Origin: Pseudomonas sp. dw_612
Lineage (GTDB): Bacteria; Pseudomonadota; Gammaproteobacteria; Pseudomonadales; Pseudomonadaceae
Direction: 5' to 3'
Assembly (NCBI RefSeq): GCF_018449725.1
Contig: NZ_JAAVVC010000014.1
Span: forward strand, 124,001-188,000
Length of the DNA: 64,000 nucleotides
This document shows positions 34,496 to 42,274 of the stretch, one piece after another. The notes under the pieces were generated by a model. That model did not search any database. It worked only from the letters and a program-made list of their open reading frames with translations, and was not told the origin of the DNA. The position numbers and the translations under genes were made by a program. How positions within the stretch are numbered: the stretch's first letter is position 1; the number at the start of each line of letters is the position of its first letter.

Positions 34496-34522
34496 GTCGC
34501 ATGCGTTTGCATCGCATGCGAC
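34496..34522. promoter_or_regulatory. OhrR operator candidate for ohr copy 1
   Basis: GTCGCATGCG and CGCATGCGAC are perfect inverted arms around TTTGCAT, 27 bp in all. The same layout (10-7-10) occurs before the second ohr gene at 35064. Confidence 0.7.
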
Positions 34523-34570
34523 ATATTTGGGGTTTTTAGAAAGTCAGTTGTGATCGAGTCTGCTCAGGCA

Positions 34571-35023
34571 TCACGCCGTGAGAACGTTCAAGGCCACGTC
34601 GATGTTGCCTTTGATCGCTTTCGAGTACGGGCAGATGCTGTCGGCGGCGTGCACCAGTGCGTTCGCGGTGTCTTCTGACAAGCCTGGCACGCGCAGGGTC
34701 AAGCGAGCCTGGAGAAAGTAAGCTTCACCGGTCTGGCCCAGATCGACTTCGATATCCACGGCGTGATCGGCCGGCAACGCAACGTTCAACTGCTTGGCAG
34801 CGAGGCCGACAGCGGCGATGAAGCAGGCAGACCAGGCGCCGGAGAACAGTTGCTCGGCGGTCGGGTGCGGCTGGATGGCGGTGAACACGTGGGCCGGTTT
34901 GGTGCTGCCGGGCGAAGAGAGCTGGATGTCGACGGTGCCGTTATGGCCACGGGAAGTGGTGCCAGCGCTGCTCAGGGTGGTGTGGGTTTTGCCGCTGGCC
35001 AGGACTTTTTCGATCTTGCTCAT
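34571..35023 (-). CDS. Organic hydroperoxide resistance protein Ohr (copy 2)
   Basis: A close paralogue of the neighbouring ohr, with Cys67 (GAWSACFIAA), Cys131 (SICPYSKAIKG), Arg25 and Glu57 in the same places. Most residues are identical to copy 1, and the spacing and direction match, so it is a local duplication. I chose the ATG at 35023 (GAGGATTCATCCC before it). It has its own operator with one mismatch between the arms, which may change its response threshold. Confidence 0.94.
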   Translation of the reverse strand: MSKIEKVLASGKTHTTLSSAGTTSRGHNGTVDIQLSSPGSTKPAHVFTAIQPHPTAEQLFSGAWSACFIAAVGLAAKQLNVALPADHAVDIEVDLGQTGEAYFLQARLTLRVPGLSEDTANALVHAADSICPYSKAIKGNIDVALNVLTA

Positions 35024-35063
35024 GGGATGAATCCTCAAAAATTGCATTAGGTGTGATTTTGTT

Positions 35064-35090
35064 ATCGTATACGTTTATATCGCATACGAT
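35064..35090. promoter_or_regulatory. OhrR operator candidate for ohr copy 2
   Basis: ATCGTATACG and CGCATACGAT are inverted arms with one mismatch around TTTATAT. It has the same geometry as the site at 34496 and lies 41 bp upstream of the start. Confidence 0.7.
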
Positions 35091-35250
35091 GGAAATAATA
35101 GTCCTCCAAATGCTGGGAGGGTGTCAATAGGGAAATGTGTGCCTTGCCGATGAGTGGTAAATCCGCGTTTTCGAACCAATGTTCTAACAGCCTGCCGATG
35201 GGGCTGTAAACTGGCCGCCCGATACACGACTCCTGTTCAAGAGATCCCCC

Positions 35251-35631
35251 ATGGCAAACCAAGACATCACCTTCATCCCCGACCCCGACGCGGACTCCAT
35301 TTCCTCCGACGTCGCCGGTTTCGGCGGCCTGCTGGTCTCCACCCAAATTCCCACCCGTGCCGATGGCAGCCTGGAGTTGGGCGGGATTGTCGAGCAAAGT
35401 GAATGCACCTTGCAGGCGCTCAAGTTAGCGCTGGAAGGTGCCGGCAGTTCGATGGACCGGGTTCTGCACCTGACCATCTACCTCACCGACATGGCCGACC
35501 GCGCCGCGTTCAACGAGGTTTACCAGCGCTTCTTCGCCAAGCCATGGCCGGTTCGCGCCGCCGTTGGCGTGGCCGCCCTGGCGGTTGAAGGCATGCGTGT
35601 GGAAGTCACCGCGATGGCGGCGAAGGGTTGA
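35251..35631 (+). CDS. RidA family protein
   Basis: A 126-residue Rid protein. RidA members hydrolyse reactive enamine/imine intermediates. The conserved arginine lies in PVRAAVGVAALAVEGMRVEV near residue 105, and LHLTIYLTDMADRAAFNEVY is the usual middle segment. The ending is GMRVEVTAMA rather than the stricter RidA VEIEAIA form, so it belongs to one of the broader Rid groups. The ATG follows GAGATCCCCC. It is divergent from the ohr pair and converges with msrA. Confidence 0.9.
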   Translation: MANQDITFIPDPDADSISSDVAGFGGLLVSTQIPTRADGSLELGGIVEQSECTLQALKLALEGAGSSMDRVLHLTIYLTDMADRAAFNEVYQRFFAKPWPVRAAVGVAALAVEGMRVEVTAMAAKG

Positions 35632-35669
35632 ATTCATGAGTTGTCCGGTGCGTCGGATACGGTTGAAAC

Positions 35670-35701
35670 AACAGAGGCGCCTCATTCGAGCCGCCTCTGT
35701 T
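35670..35701. terminator. Hairpin between convergent ridA-like and msrA genes
   Basis: AACAGAGGCG and CGCCTCTGTT pair perfectly around 12 nt. Its place between two convergent stops suggests a two-way terminator, although no long T tract follows. Confidence 0.6.
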
Positions 35702-35707
35702 CAGTGA

Positions 35708-36214
35708 TTACCCGCGCCGTGGCAGTTTCCAGTTTGGCCGGATGAAGTGGCAGGTGTAACCGTCGGGCAGGCGTTCGAGGTAGTCCTGATGTTCCGGTTC
35801 GGCTTCCCAGAACGGCCCGGCCGGGGTGATTTCGGTGACCACTTTGCCAGGCCAGAGGCCGGACGCTTCGACGTCAGCCACGGTGTCTTCGGCGCCCCGT
35901 TTCTGCTCATCGCTGAGGTAGAAAAGGGCAGAGCGGTAGCTGGCGCCGATGTCGTTGCCCTGGCGATTCTGGGTGGTCGGGTCATGGATCTGGAAGAAAA
36001 ACTCGAGAATCTGGCGGTAGCTGATCTGCTCCGGGTCGAACACGATCTCGATCGCTTCCGCGTGGTTACCGTGGTTGCGATAGGTCGCATTCGGCACATC
36101 GCCGCCCGAATAACCGACCCGCGTGGACACCACGCCGGGGTAGCGTCGCAGCAGATCCTGCATGCCCCAGAAGCAACCACCGGCCAGGAGGGCGGTTTCG
36201 GTTTGCGTCGTCAT
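35708..36214 (-). CDS. msrA: Peptide-methionine (S)-S-oxide reductase MsrA
   Basis: MsrA repairs oxidised methionine. The active site GGCFWG has Cys14. NHGNHAEAIEIVFDPEQISY, then FFFQIHDPTTQNRQGNDIG, and YRSALFYLSDEQ are all family segments. A second cysteine near the end (DGYTCHF) may serve as resolving thiol. At 168 residues it is a short, cytoplasmic form. It lies near the peroxide module, in line with an oxidative-stress neighbourhood. Confidence 0.95.
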   Translation of the reverse strand: MTTQTETALLAGGCFWGMQDLLRRYPGVVSTRVGYSGGDVPNATYRNHGNHAEAIEIVFDPEQISYRQILEFFFQIHDPTTQNRQGNDIGASYRSALFYLSDEQKRGAEDTVADVEASGLWPGKVVTEITPAGPFWEAEPEHQDYLERLPDGYTCHFIRPNWKLPRRG

Positions 36215-36245
36215 AGATAGTCATTCCCCTGAATGAAGTGGCACG

Positions 36246-37091
36246 TTACTGGTTGCCGATCGGGCTGTTGAACTGGTCGGAGAAACTGCCGTCCATCAGC
36301 GAGGATGCTACCCGATCCGAACCGATGCCACTGCGGGAATAGGCGAGACGAGCGGCGCTGACGTGGTCTGCGCCGTCAGCGGCGACTGCTCCGGCACCGA
36401 CATGATCTGAACCGTCAGCGGCGACTGCGCCGGCGCCGACATGATCTGCGCCGTCAGCGGCGACTGCGCCAGCGCCGACATGATCCGCGCCGTCAGCGGC
36501 GACTGCACCGGCACCGACATGATCTGAACCGTCAGCGGCAACTGCGCCGACATGATCTGCGCCGTCAGCGGCGACTGCACCGGCACCGACATGATCTGAA
36601 CCGTCAGCGGCAACTGCACCGGCGCCGACATGATCCGCGCCGTCAGCCGCAACTGCGCCGGCACCGACATGATCCGCGCCGTCAGCCGCAACTGCACCGG
36701 CGCCGACATGATCCGCGCCGTCAGCGGCGACTGCGCCGGCACCGACATGATCCGCGCCGTCAGCGGCGACTGCACCGGCACCGACATGATCCGCGCCGTC
36801 AGCGGCGACTGCACCGGCACCAACATGATCCGAACCGTCAGCCGCAACTGCGCCGGCACCAACATGATCCGAACCGTCAGCCGCAACTGCGCCGGCACCG
36901 ACATGGTCTGAACCGTCAGCGGCGACTGCGCCGGCACCGACATGGTCTGAACCGTCAGCGGCAACTGCGCCAGCACCGACATGATCCGCGCCATCCGCCG
37001 CCAAGGCGCGTGCCTCTGCAGCCCAGGCGCCGGGCATTACTGCTGTTGCCGCGAGCGCCAATACAACGCCTGAAAAAAGCTTGAATTTCAT
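36246..37091 (-). CDS. Secreted protein made of about 17 tandem 13-residue repeats
   Basis: A signal peptide (MKFKLFSGVVLALAATAVMP, cleaved after AWA) is followed by repeats of ADG(A/S)DHVGAGAVA from residue 32 to 250. I count 17 copies; the thirteenth lacks two residues and the last diverges into DHVSAARLA. A unique tail of 31 residues ends DQFNSPIGNQ. Every copy carries Asp-Gly-x-Asp-His, so metal binding along a repetitive fibre or solenoid is possible. I chose the ATG at 37091 (GGAGAACATC upstream). Similar Pseudomonas proteins are often labelled 'phage infection protein' in databases, a name I cannot support from sequence. Confidence 0.85.
   Translation of the reverse strand: MKFKLFSGVVLALAATAVMPGAWAAEARALAADGADHVGAGAVAADGSDHVGAGAVAADGSDHVGAGAVAADGSDHVGAGAVAADGSDHVGAGAVAADGADHVGAGAVAADGADHVGAGAVAADGADHVGAGAVAADGADHVGAGAVAADGADHVGAGAVAADGSDHVGAGAVAADGADHVGAVAADGSDHVGAGAVAADGADHVGAGAVAADGADHVGAGAVAADGSDHVGAGAVAADGADHVSAARLAYSRSGIGSDRVASSLMDGSFSDQFNSPIGNQ
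36342..36998. repeat. 39-bp tandem coding repeat
   Basis: The repeat unit of the secreted protein is 39 bp, near-identical at DNA level over about 17 copies. One copy is shorter by 6 bp, so the frame is kept. Copy number should vary readily by slippage or recombination. Confidence 0.9.
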
Positions 37092-37368
37092 GATGTTCTC
37101 CATAACCCATCAGTCACAAAGCCATTGAACACGGCCGGTTGCTGGATGTTGAGCGACGTGGCGCGTGGATTCGGGCTGGTTACGTTGACGATTGGCACGG
37201 GTACGCCGCACAGCGCACGGGTGTCGACGTGTTGCATGACACAAAGGCATCGAACTGAAAAGTATAGATCGTGACTGACGACTGGCCCGGGCCGGTGACC
37301 ATCGGTGCGGTGGCGATAGTTTGCGCAGCTAGAATCAACCGGTCAGTCCCAATTAATGGAGAACCGGA

Positions 37369-37848
37369 ATGCTCAGCAAAAACATCATTTGCCTCTGGTA
37401 CGACGGCACCGCGCTGGACGCCGCGACGTTCTATGCCAAGACCTTCCCGGACAGCGCGGTGGGTGCTGTTCATCGCGCCCCCGGCGACTATCCGGCGGGC
37501 AAACAGGGCGATGTCTTGACGGTCGAATTCACGGTGATGGGCATCCCCTGTCTCGGGTTGAACGGCGGGCCGGGGATCAAGCATAACGAGGCGTTTTCGT
37601 TCCAGGTCGCGACCGACGACCAGGCTGAAACCGACCGCTTGTGGAACGCGATTGTCGGAAACGGTGGCGAAGAAAACGTCTGCGGCTGGTGCAGGGACAA
37701 GTGGGGACTGTCGTGGCAGATCAGCCCGCGCGTCCTGACAGCGGCGGTCACCGACCCCGATCAAGCGAAGGCCAAACGCGCGTTCGACGCCATGATGACG
37801 ATGGGCAAGATCGATATTGCGGCGATCGAGGCGGCCATTCGGGGTTAG
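37369..37848 (+). CDS. VOC family protein, PhnB/3-dmu-9 3-mt type
   Basis: A 159-residue glyoxalase-fold protein. It opens KNIICLWYDGTALDAATFYAKTFPDS, then GDVLTVEFTVMGIPCLGLNGGP, FSFQVATDDQAETDRLWNAI and CGWCRDKWGLSWQISP. These are the segments of the 3-demethylubiquinone-9 methyltransferase-like (PhnB) family, whose true activity is unclear. The ATG follows GGAGAACCGGA. It stands alone next to the second BIME array. Confidence 0.9.
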   Translation: MLSKNIICLWYDGTALDAATFYAKTFPDSAVGAVHRAPGDYPAGKQGDVLTVEFTVMGIPCLGLNGGPGIKHNEAFSFQVATDDQAETDRLWNAIVGNGGEENVCGWCRDKWGLSWQISPRVLTAAVTDPDQAKAKRAFDAMMTMGKIDIAAIEAAIRG

Positions 37849-37890
37849 CTTGTGGATGGCAGTGACATGGATGCTGAATGTACCGCCGCC

Positions 37891-38258
37891 TTCGCGAGCA
37901 AGCCCGCTCCCACAGTGGTTCGGTGTCGTTCACAAAAATCGCAACCGACGCAGTTCCCCTGTGGGAGCGGGCTTGCTCGCGAAGGCGGTGGCACATTCAA
38001 AATCAATGCTGCCTGACACACCGCTTTCGCGGGCAAGCCACGCTCCCACAGTGGTTGAGTGTCGTTCACAAGAATCGCAACCGACGCAGGCCCCCTGTGG
38101 GAGCGGGCTTGCTCGCGAAGGCGGTGGCATATTCAAAATCAATGCTGCCTGACACACCGCTTTCGCGGGCAAGCCACGCTCCCACAGTGGTTGAGTGTCG
38201 TTCACAAGAATCGCAACCGACGCAGGTCCCCTGTGGGAGCGAGCCTGCTCGCGAAGGC
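37891..38258. repeat. Second tandem BIME array, 136-bp period
   Basis: The string GTGGGAGCGG (or GAG) begins at about 37961, 38097 and 38233, a 136-bp period. REP copies alternate in direction. The linker GTGTCGTTCACAAGAATCGC is shared between units, and its core GTGTCGTTCACAAGA also occurs, reverse-complemented, in the array at 11512. The gap 37849-38292 holds nothing else. Confidence 0.92.
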
Positions 38259-38292
38259 GTCAGTTGGTACACCGCACCAACACCATTCGGTA

Positions 38293-38685
38293 TCAGGGAT
38301 GGTAAAGCTTGTATTCCTGGCTCACTCCACCATAGCCATAGGAACTCGCCTTGCAATCGATGACATGGATGTTCGAGTGCGGGTGCAGGTTGCCAATTGC
38401 CTCGGCCAGCAGCGCGAACGCCTCTTTCTGATAGCGTGCTTTCTGCGCTTTGGTGTTGGTCTCATCCGTGATGGTGACCTCCAGGCGGAATGAGTTTCGC
38501 CCAAGCTCAGCCAACGAGCGGCTGTCAATGAACCACAGTTCATGCGGTACAAATTGCACCATCACCATGGTTTGTTCCGGGCGCTTCTCCAGCACTTCAC
38601 AGGTCAACACGGTGAGCGGGGGGACGATACGCTGCACCAGCTCGGCATTGGGCTGGCCAGCGATTTTAAGTGTGATACCAGGCAT
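38293..38685 (-). CDS. Tautomerase family protein (4-oxalocrotonate tautomerase superfamily)
   Basis: A 130-residue protein opening MPGITLKIAG; the proline after the start Met would be the catalytic base of a tautomerase. A beta-alpha-beta repeat is seen (TLKIAGQPNAELVQRIVPPLT, then TMVMVQFVPHELWF, and RLEVTITDETNTKAQKARYQKEAFALLAEAIG). It resembles the longer, fused-type tautomerases. It is divergent from a LysR gene, which probably regulates it. The substrate is unknown. Confidence 0.8.
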   Translation of the reverse strand: MPGITLKIAGQPNAELVQRIVPPLTVLTCEVLEKRPEQTMVMVQFVPHELWFIDSRSLAELGRNSFRLEVTITDETNTKAQKARYQKEAFALLAEAIGNLHPHSNIHVIDCKASSYGYGGVSQEYKLYHP

Positions 38686-38753
38686 GTTGAAATCCTCGCA
38701 GGAAGTAATGTCGGGCTCAGGGTATGTCGCGGGTTGAATGCGGAAAAGCCGGA

Positions 38754-38769
38754 AGATATGATCGTATCT
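38754..38769. promoter_or_regulatory. Near-perfect palindrome in the tautomerase/LysR intergenic gap
   Basis: AGATATGATCGTATCT is symmetric at 7 of 8 position pairs. It is 24 bp upstream of the LysR start and about 70 bp from the tautomerase start, a good place for the LysR protein's own operator. Confidence 0.4.
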
Positions 38770-38792
38770 ATCGGAAAAACGGCAGGATAGAT

Positions 38793-39656
38793 ATGCGCCC
38801 CTTCGACCTGGAACTCTTGCATTCCTTCGCTGTGGCGATGGAATCCGGCAGCCTCTCAGACGCCGCCCCCAAACTGTTTCGCTCGCAATCCGCGTTAAGC
38901 GAACAACTGCGCAAACTTGAAGCCTTCACCGGTGTGACCTTGCTGGAACGTGGCAAAAAAGGCGTCAGGCCCACGCCAGCCGGCGAGCGCTTGTTGGTGC
39001 ATGCGCGAGAAATGCTGGCCTTCAGCGATCGTGCGTTGGAGGACGTGCGCGGCGTCACCTTTGCCGGTGAGTTGCGGCTGGCCATCACCGACTATTTCCT
39101 GCCCAGCGCCATCGCCGATCTGCTGAAAAAACTGCGAACACGCTATCCACGCCTTCGTCTGCATGTGTCCGTGCGCAAGAGCATGCAAATCGAGAGCGGG
39201 GCGCAGGCGGATGAGTTTGATATCGGCCTGTCGATGCGAATTCTCGACGGCCGCAGCCTTCGCGAGGGCATACCGGTTCGGCGGGAGGCGTTGCATTGGG
39301 TATCGGTCGCGGGATTCGAATCCGAGCGAGAAGAAAACATCCCGTTGCCACTGTTGGTATTGCCCCAGGGATGCAGCTTGCAACGCCTGGCCCGCGAGAC
39401 CCTGGAGCAGCATGACGTGCCTTATGTGGTCGCGCATTCCGCATCCGGTGTCGCAGGGCTGCAATCAGCGCTGGTGGCCGGTCTGGGCGTCGCTTGCCTG
39501 AATGCCTCCGCTGTACCGCCGGGGGCAGAGATTTGTCGGTCGGTGCCGCATTTGCCGGGGTTGCCGGAGGTCGAGTTCAGTCTGTTACCGCCTCGTCCGG
39601 GCGAGTCGGAACTGGTCGGTGCCGTACGGACGATGCTGGCGAGTCAGTTTGGTTAG
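38793..39656 (+). CDS. LysR family transcriptional regulator
   Basis: The helix-turn-helix is in the first 60 residues (MRPFDLELLHSFAVAMESGS, then FRSQSALSEQLRKLEAFTGV). The effector domain has ELRLAITDYFLPSAIADLLKKL and GVAGLQSALVAGLGVACLN. I chose the ATG at 38793 (GGCAGGATAGAT before it); the frame is open 23 codons further. It is 287 residues, divergent from the tautomerase gene. Confidence 0.9.
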   Translation: MRPFDLELLHSFAVAMESGSLSDAAPKLFRSQSALSEQLRKLEAFTGVTLLERGKKGVRPTPAGERLLVHAREMLAFSDRALEDVRGVTFAGELRLAITDYFLPSAIADLLKKLRTRYPRLRLHVSVRKSMQIESGAQADEFDIGLSMRILDGRSLREGIPVRREALHWVSVAGFESEREENIPLPLLVLPQGCSLQRLARETLEQHDVPYVVAHSASGVAGLQSALVAGLGVACLNASAVPPGAEICRSVPHLPGLPEVEFSLLPPRPGESELVGAVRTMLASQFG

Positions 39657-39779
39657 CAGCAGTGCGCAACGCAGGGATCAAGCCCCATGTTCTGAGTTGA
39701 TCTCGTTCACGCGACCAGTTTCTGCCTCATCTGACTGAATCCCCCGCAACGCTCGGGTGATTTGACTGGCTTGTCAGGT

Positions 39780-39794
39780 ATAGGCATCGCCTAT
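39780..39794. promoter_or_regulatory. LysR-type box upstream of the MHS transporter gene
   Basis: ATAGGCATCGCCTAT has 5-bp inverted arms around 5 bases and fits the T-N11-A rule for LysR sites. It lies 190 bp before the transporter start. The matching ATAGGCAACCCCTAT is found upstream of the monooxygenase operon at 48837. The rest of the 328-bp gap 39657-39984 shows no gene. Confidence 0.6.
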
Positions 39795-39984
39795 GCAACG
39801 CACTCGAAACGTCCCGTTCATCCCTCCGCAAAAAGAGCGCAACAATGCGCCACGGGTCCCGATCGCTCTTGTTACAGCGGGCCGGAACACTGGGCAGAAG
39901 ATTGCAGCCAAGACTTGATCCTGCCGTTCCGACCGCACATCCAACTCTCTGCCACGAATTACAATAATTTCAGAGGCGTGCACC

Positions 39985-41343
39985 ATGAACGGTACTTCCA
40001 CAGCAACACCCGGAGTCATCGAAGGGCTTGCGGACATTCATCCGCAGGCGACACCGTCAGCTAAGGCGAAGAACAAACCGCTCAACAAAGCGGTGCTGGG
40101 AGTGACCCTGGGCAACATGGTGGAGTGGTTCGACTTCGCCCTGTATTCGTCGATGGCGGTGATGATCGGCGACATCTTCTTCCACAGTGAAAGCCACACC
40201 ACCCAACTCCTCGCCATCTACGCGACCTTTGCCGCAGGTTTCCTGATGCGGCCCCTGGGCAGCCTGGTGTTCGGCCCGATCGGCGATCGTTATGGTCGCC
40301 GCGCGGCACTGACCCTGAGTATCGCCTTGATGGCGATTGCGACCTTCTGCATTGCGTTGATCCCCTCCTATGAAAGCATTGGTGTGCTGGCGCCGATCCT
40401 GTTGGTGGCGATGCGTATGCTTCAGGGATTGTCGACAGGCGGTGAGTACGGCGGTTCGGTGATCTTCATCGCCGAACACGCCCCGGATAAAAGCCGCAGC
40501 TTTCTGACCAGTTGGCTGGAGGTGGGGATTCTTTCCGGATTCCTGCTGGGCGGCGCCGTGGTCAGCGCGCTGATGCTCGGGTTGGGTGAAGAAACCATGC
40601 GAGCCTGGGGCTGGAGGATTCCCTTTGTGATTGGCGGTTTACTGGGGGTGATTGCGCTGTACTTGCGCTTGAACCTGGAAGAAACGCCGATTTTCAAAGA
40701 GCTGCAAGAGAACGAACTCAAGCAAGTGGCGAACAAGCGCAGCCTAACGTCCATGCTGGTCGAAGAGTGGCCGCAGTTGCTCAAAAGCATCGGTCTGGTC
40801 GCTATCTACAACGTCTGCTACTACGTAGTGCTGGGGTACATTCCGGGCTACCTGACTAACGAGTTGGGCTACTCCAGCAGCTTTGGCAGTGTGTTGGGAA
40901 TGGTCGGTACGCTGTGCATGCTGATGCTGGTGCCATTCTCGGGATTGCTCGCGGACCGCGTTGGGCGTAATCGCCTGATTGCCCTGGGCTGCATTTTGCT
41001 GATCGTGTTCTCGATCCCGGCATTCACGCTGTTGCAGACCCACAACGTGGTGCTGGTCTACATCGCGGTGCTGGGCCTGTTGATCGCGCAATTGCTGTTC
41101 GAAGGGGCGATGGGGGCGACGCTGGTGTCGCTGTTCAAGGCGCCGGTGCGCTTCAGTGCCCTGGCCCTGAGTTACAACCTCTCGGTGTCGCTGTTCGGTG
41201 GCACCGCACCGTTGGTCAATACCTGGCTGATTGGCCAGACCGGCAACACGATGATTCCCGCCTATTACCTGATCGGTGCCGCCGTCGTCGGCTTGATTGC
41301 GGTGCTGATGGTGGAGGATCGCACGGGCAAACCGATGCCCTAG
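39985..41343 (+). CDS. MFS transporter of the metabolite:H+ symporter (MHS) family
   Basis: A 452-residue, 12-segment protein. KAVLGVTLGNMVEWFDFALYSS is the MHS signature start. Also present are LLAIYATFAAGFLMRPLGS, IGDRYGRRAAL, LQGLSTGGEYGGSVIFIAEHAPDKSRSF and a typical ending WLIGQTGNTMIPAYYLIG. The nearest relatives carry small organic acids or betaines. It is close to the second MHS gene at 45285, evidently a paralogue. The ATG follows AGAGGCGTGCACC. A terminator follows the stop. Confidence 0.93.
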   Translation: MNGTSTATPGVIEGLADIHPQATPSAKAKNKPLNKAVLGVTLGNMVEWFDFALYSSMAVMIGDIFFHSESHTTQLLAIYATFAAGFLMRPLGSLVFGPIGDRYGRRAALTLSIALMAIATFCIALIPSYESIGVLAPILLVAMRMLQGLSTGGEYGGSVIFIAEHAPDKSRSFLTSWLEVGILSGFLLGGAVVSALMLGLGEETMRAWGWRIPFVIGGLLGVIALYLRLNLEETPIFKELQENELKQVANKRSLTSMLVEEWPQLLKSIGLVAIYNVCYYVVLGYIPGYLTNELGYSSSFGSVLGMVGTLCMLMLVPFSGLLADRVGRNRLIALGCILLIVFSIPAFTLLQTHNVVLVYIAVLGLLIAQLLFEGAMGATLVSLFKAPVRFSALALSYNLSVSLFGGTAPLVNTWLIGQTGNTMIPAYYLIGAAVVGLIAVLMVEDRTGKPMP

Positions 41344-41363
41344 GCACTGTCACGCTCCCGCCC

Positions 41364-41391
41364 AACCGGTGACCCCTGTCGCCGGTTTTTT
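41364..41391 (+). terminator. Intrinsic terminator after the MHS gene
   Basis: AACCGGTGAC and GTCGCCGGTT form a 10-bp stem (one U.G pair) with a CCCT loop, directly followed by six T. The racemase gene begins 22 bp later, so its expression depends on read-through or on a promoter within the hairpin region. Confidence 0.8.
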
Positions 41392-41413
41392 CTGCCCAAC
41401 AGGAAGTCCCCGA

Positions 41414-42205
41414 ATGAAACTGTGCTGGATTCATCCCACGGGCCGCAATCCGGCCCTCGAACCCTTGTGGAACACCCTCCCTGAGACTGTCGGCGGCGCA
41501 CTCGCGCAGGGCGTGCAGCTTGATTTCCGCTTTCTCGACAACAGCGGTGGCTTCACCCGTTCGCTGTATGCCGAACACTTGAATTCAGTGTTGATGGTGG
41601 AAGCGGCGATCAAGGCTCAGGCCGACGGCTATGACGGCGTGTTCCTCGGTTGCTGGAACGACCCTTTGTGGGAAGCCCGGGAAATGCTCGACATTCCGGT
41701 GGCCTCGGTGGGCGAACAATCGATGCTGGCGGCGCTCGCCATGGGTCAGCGTTTCGCCGTGATCACGGTGTCGGAGAAAACCGCGGCCGCCATCGAACGG
41801 GACATCATCGGTTATGGCCTGACCGATCGCTGCATCCGCCAACCGGTGCGCTCGATCCAGCCGTTTTCGGATGTGGGGTTGTTGCTGGAGGCGACCCATT
41901 CGCCAACCGAACGCTTCATCCCGAGGCTTGAGGCCGTGGCGCGGCAATGCATCGCCGACGGAGCCGATGTGATTCTGGTGGGGTGCGCCTATTACGGGCC
42001 GCTGTTGCGCCGTGCCGGGTATCGGCATGTGCAGGGCACGCAGGTGCCGGTGGTGGATTCGTCGACGGTGGCGCTCAAATACCTGGAGGCCATGGTCGGC
42101 ATCGCCCAGTGCACCGGGCTGGTGAAGAGCAGGGCGAACCTGTTCGCTGGCGTGGCGCCTGCGGCCATTGCTCAGGCGCGCAAGGCGTTGGGTTTTAGCG
42201 ATTAG
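41414..42205 (+). CDS. Aspartate/glutamate (hydantoin) racemase family protein
   Basis: A 263-residue protein with the two active-site cysteines of the superfamily: FLGCWND (near residue 80) and ILVGCAYYGP (near 190). It begins MKLCWIHPTGRNPALEPLW and has SVGEQSMLAALAMGQRFAVIT. It could be a racemase, or a decarboxylase or isomerase of the same fold. I chose the ATG at 41414 with AGGAAGTCCCCGA before it. It follows the MHS gene and faces the SDR gene of the catabolic operon. Confidence 0.85.
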   Translation: MKLCWIHPTGRNPALEPLWNTLPETVGGALAQGVQLDFRFLDNSGGFTRSLYAEHLNSVLMVEAAIKAQADGYDGVFLGCWNDPLWEAREMLDIPVASVGEQSMLAALAMGQRFAVITVSEKTAAAIERDIIGYGLTDRCIRQPVRSIQPFSDVGLLLEATHSPTERFIPRLEAVARQCIADGADVILVGCAYYGPLLRRAGYRHVQGTQVPVVDSSTVALKYLEAMVGIAQCTGLVKSRANLFAGVAPAAIAQARKALGFSD

Positions 42206-42220
42206 AGGATCAAGAGCGCG

Positions 42221-42274
42221 CAGCCTCGTTTCAGTCGACAGTGCCTGCGGGCGAAACGAGGCTGTGATCTTTTT
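42221..42274 (+). terminator. Terminator after the racemase gene
   Basis: CAGCCTCGTTTC and GAAACGAGGCTG pair perfectly over 12 bp, with an outer GATC extension, and TTTTT follows at 42270. It overlaps the last codons of the convergent SDR gene. Confidence 0.75.

Noticed and set aside
36342..36998. CRISPR-like regular repeats of 39 bp
   Set aside because: There are no unique spacers; the repeats are contiguous, in frame and encode a signal-peptide protein.
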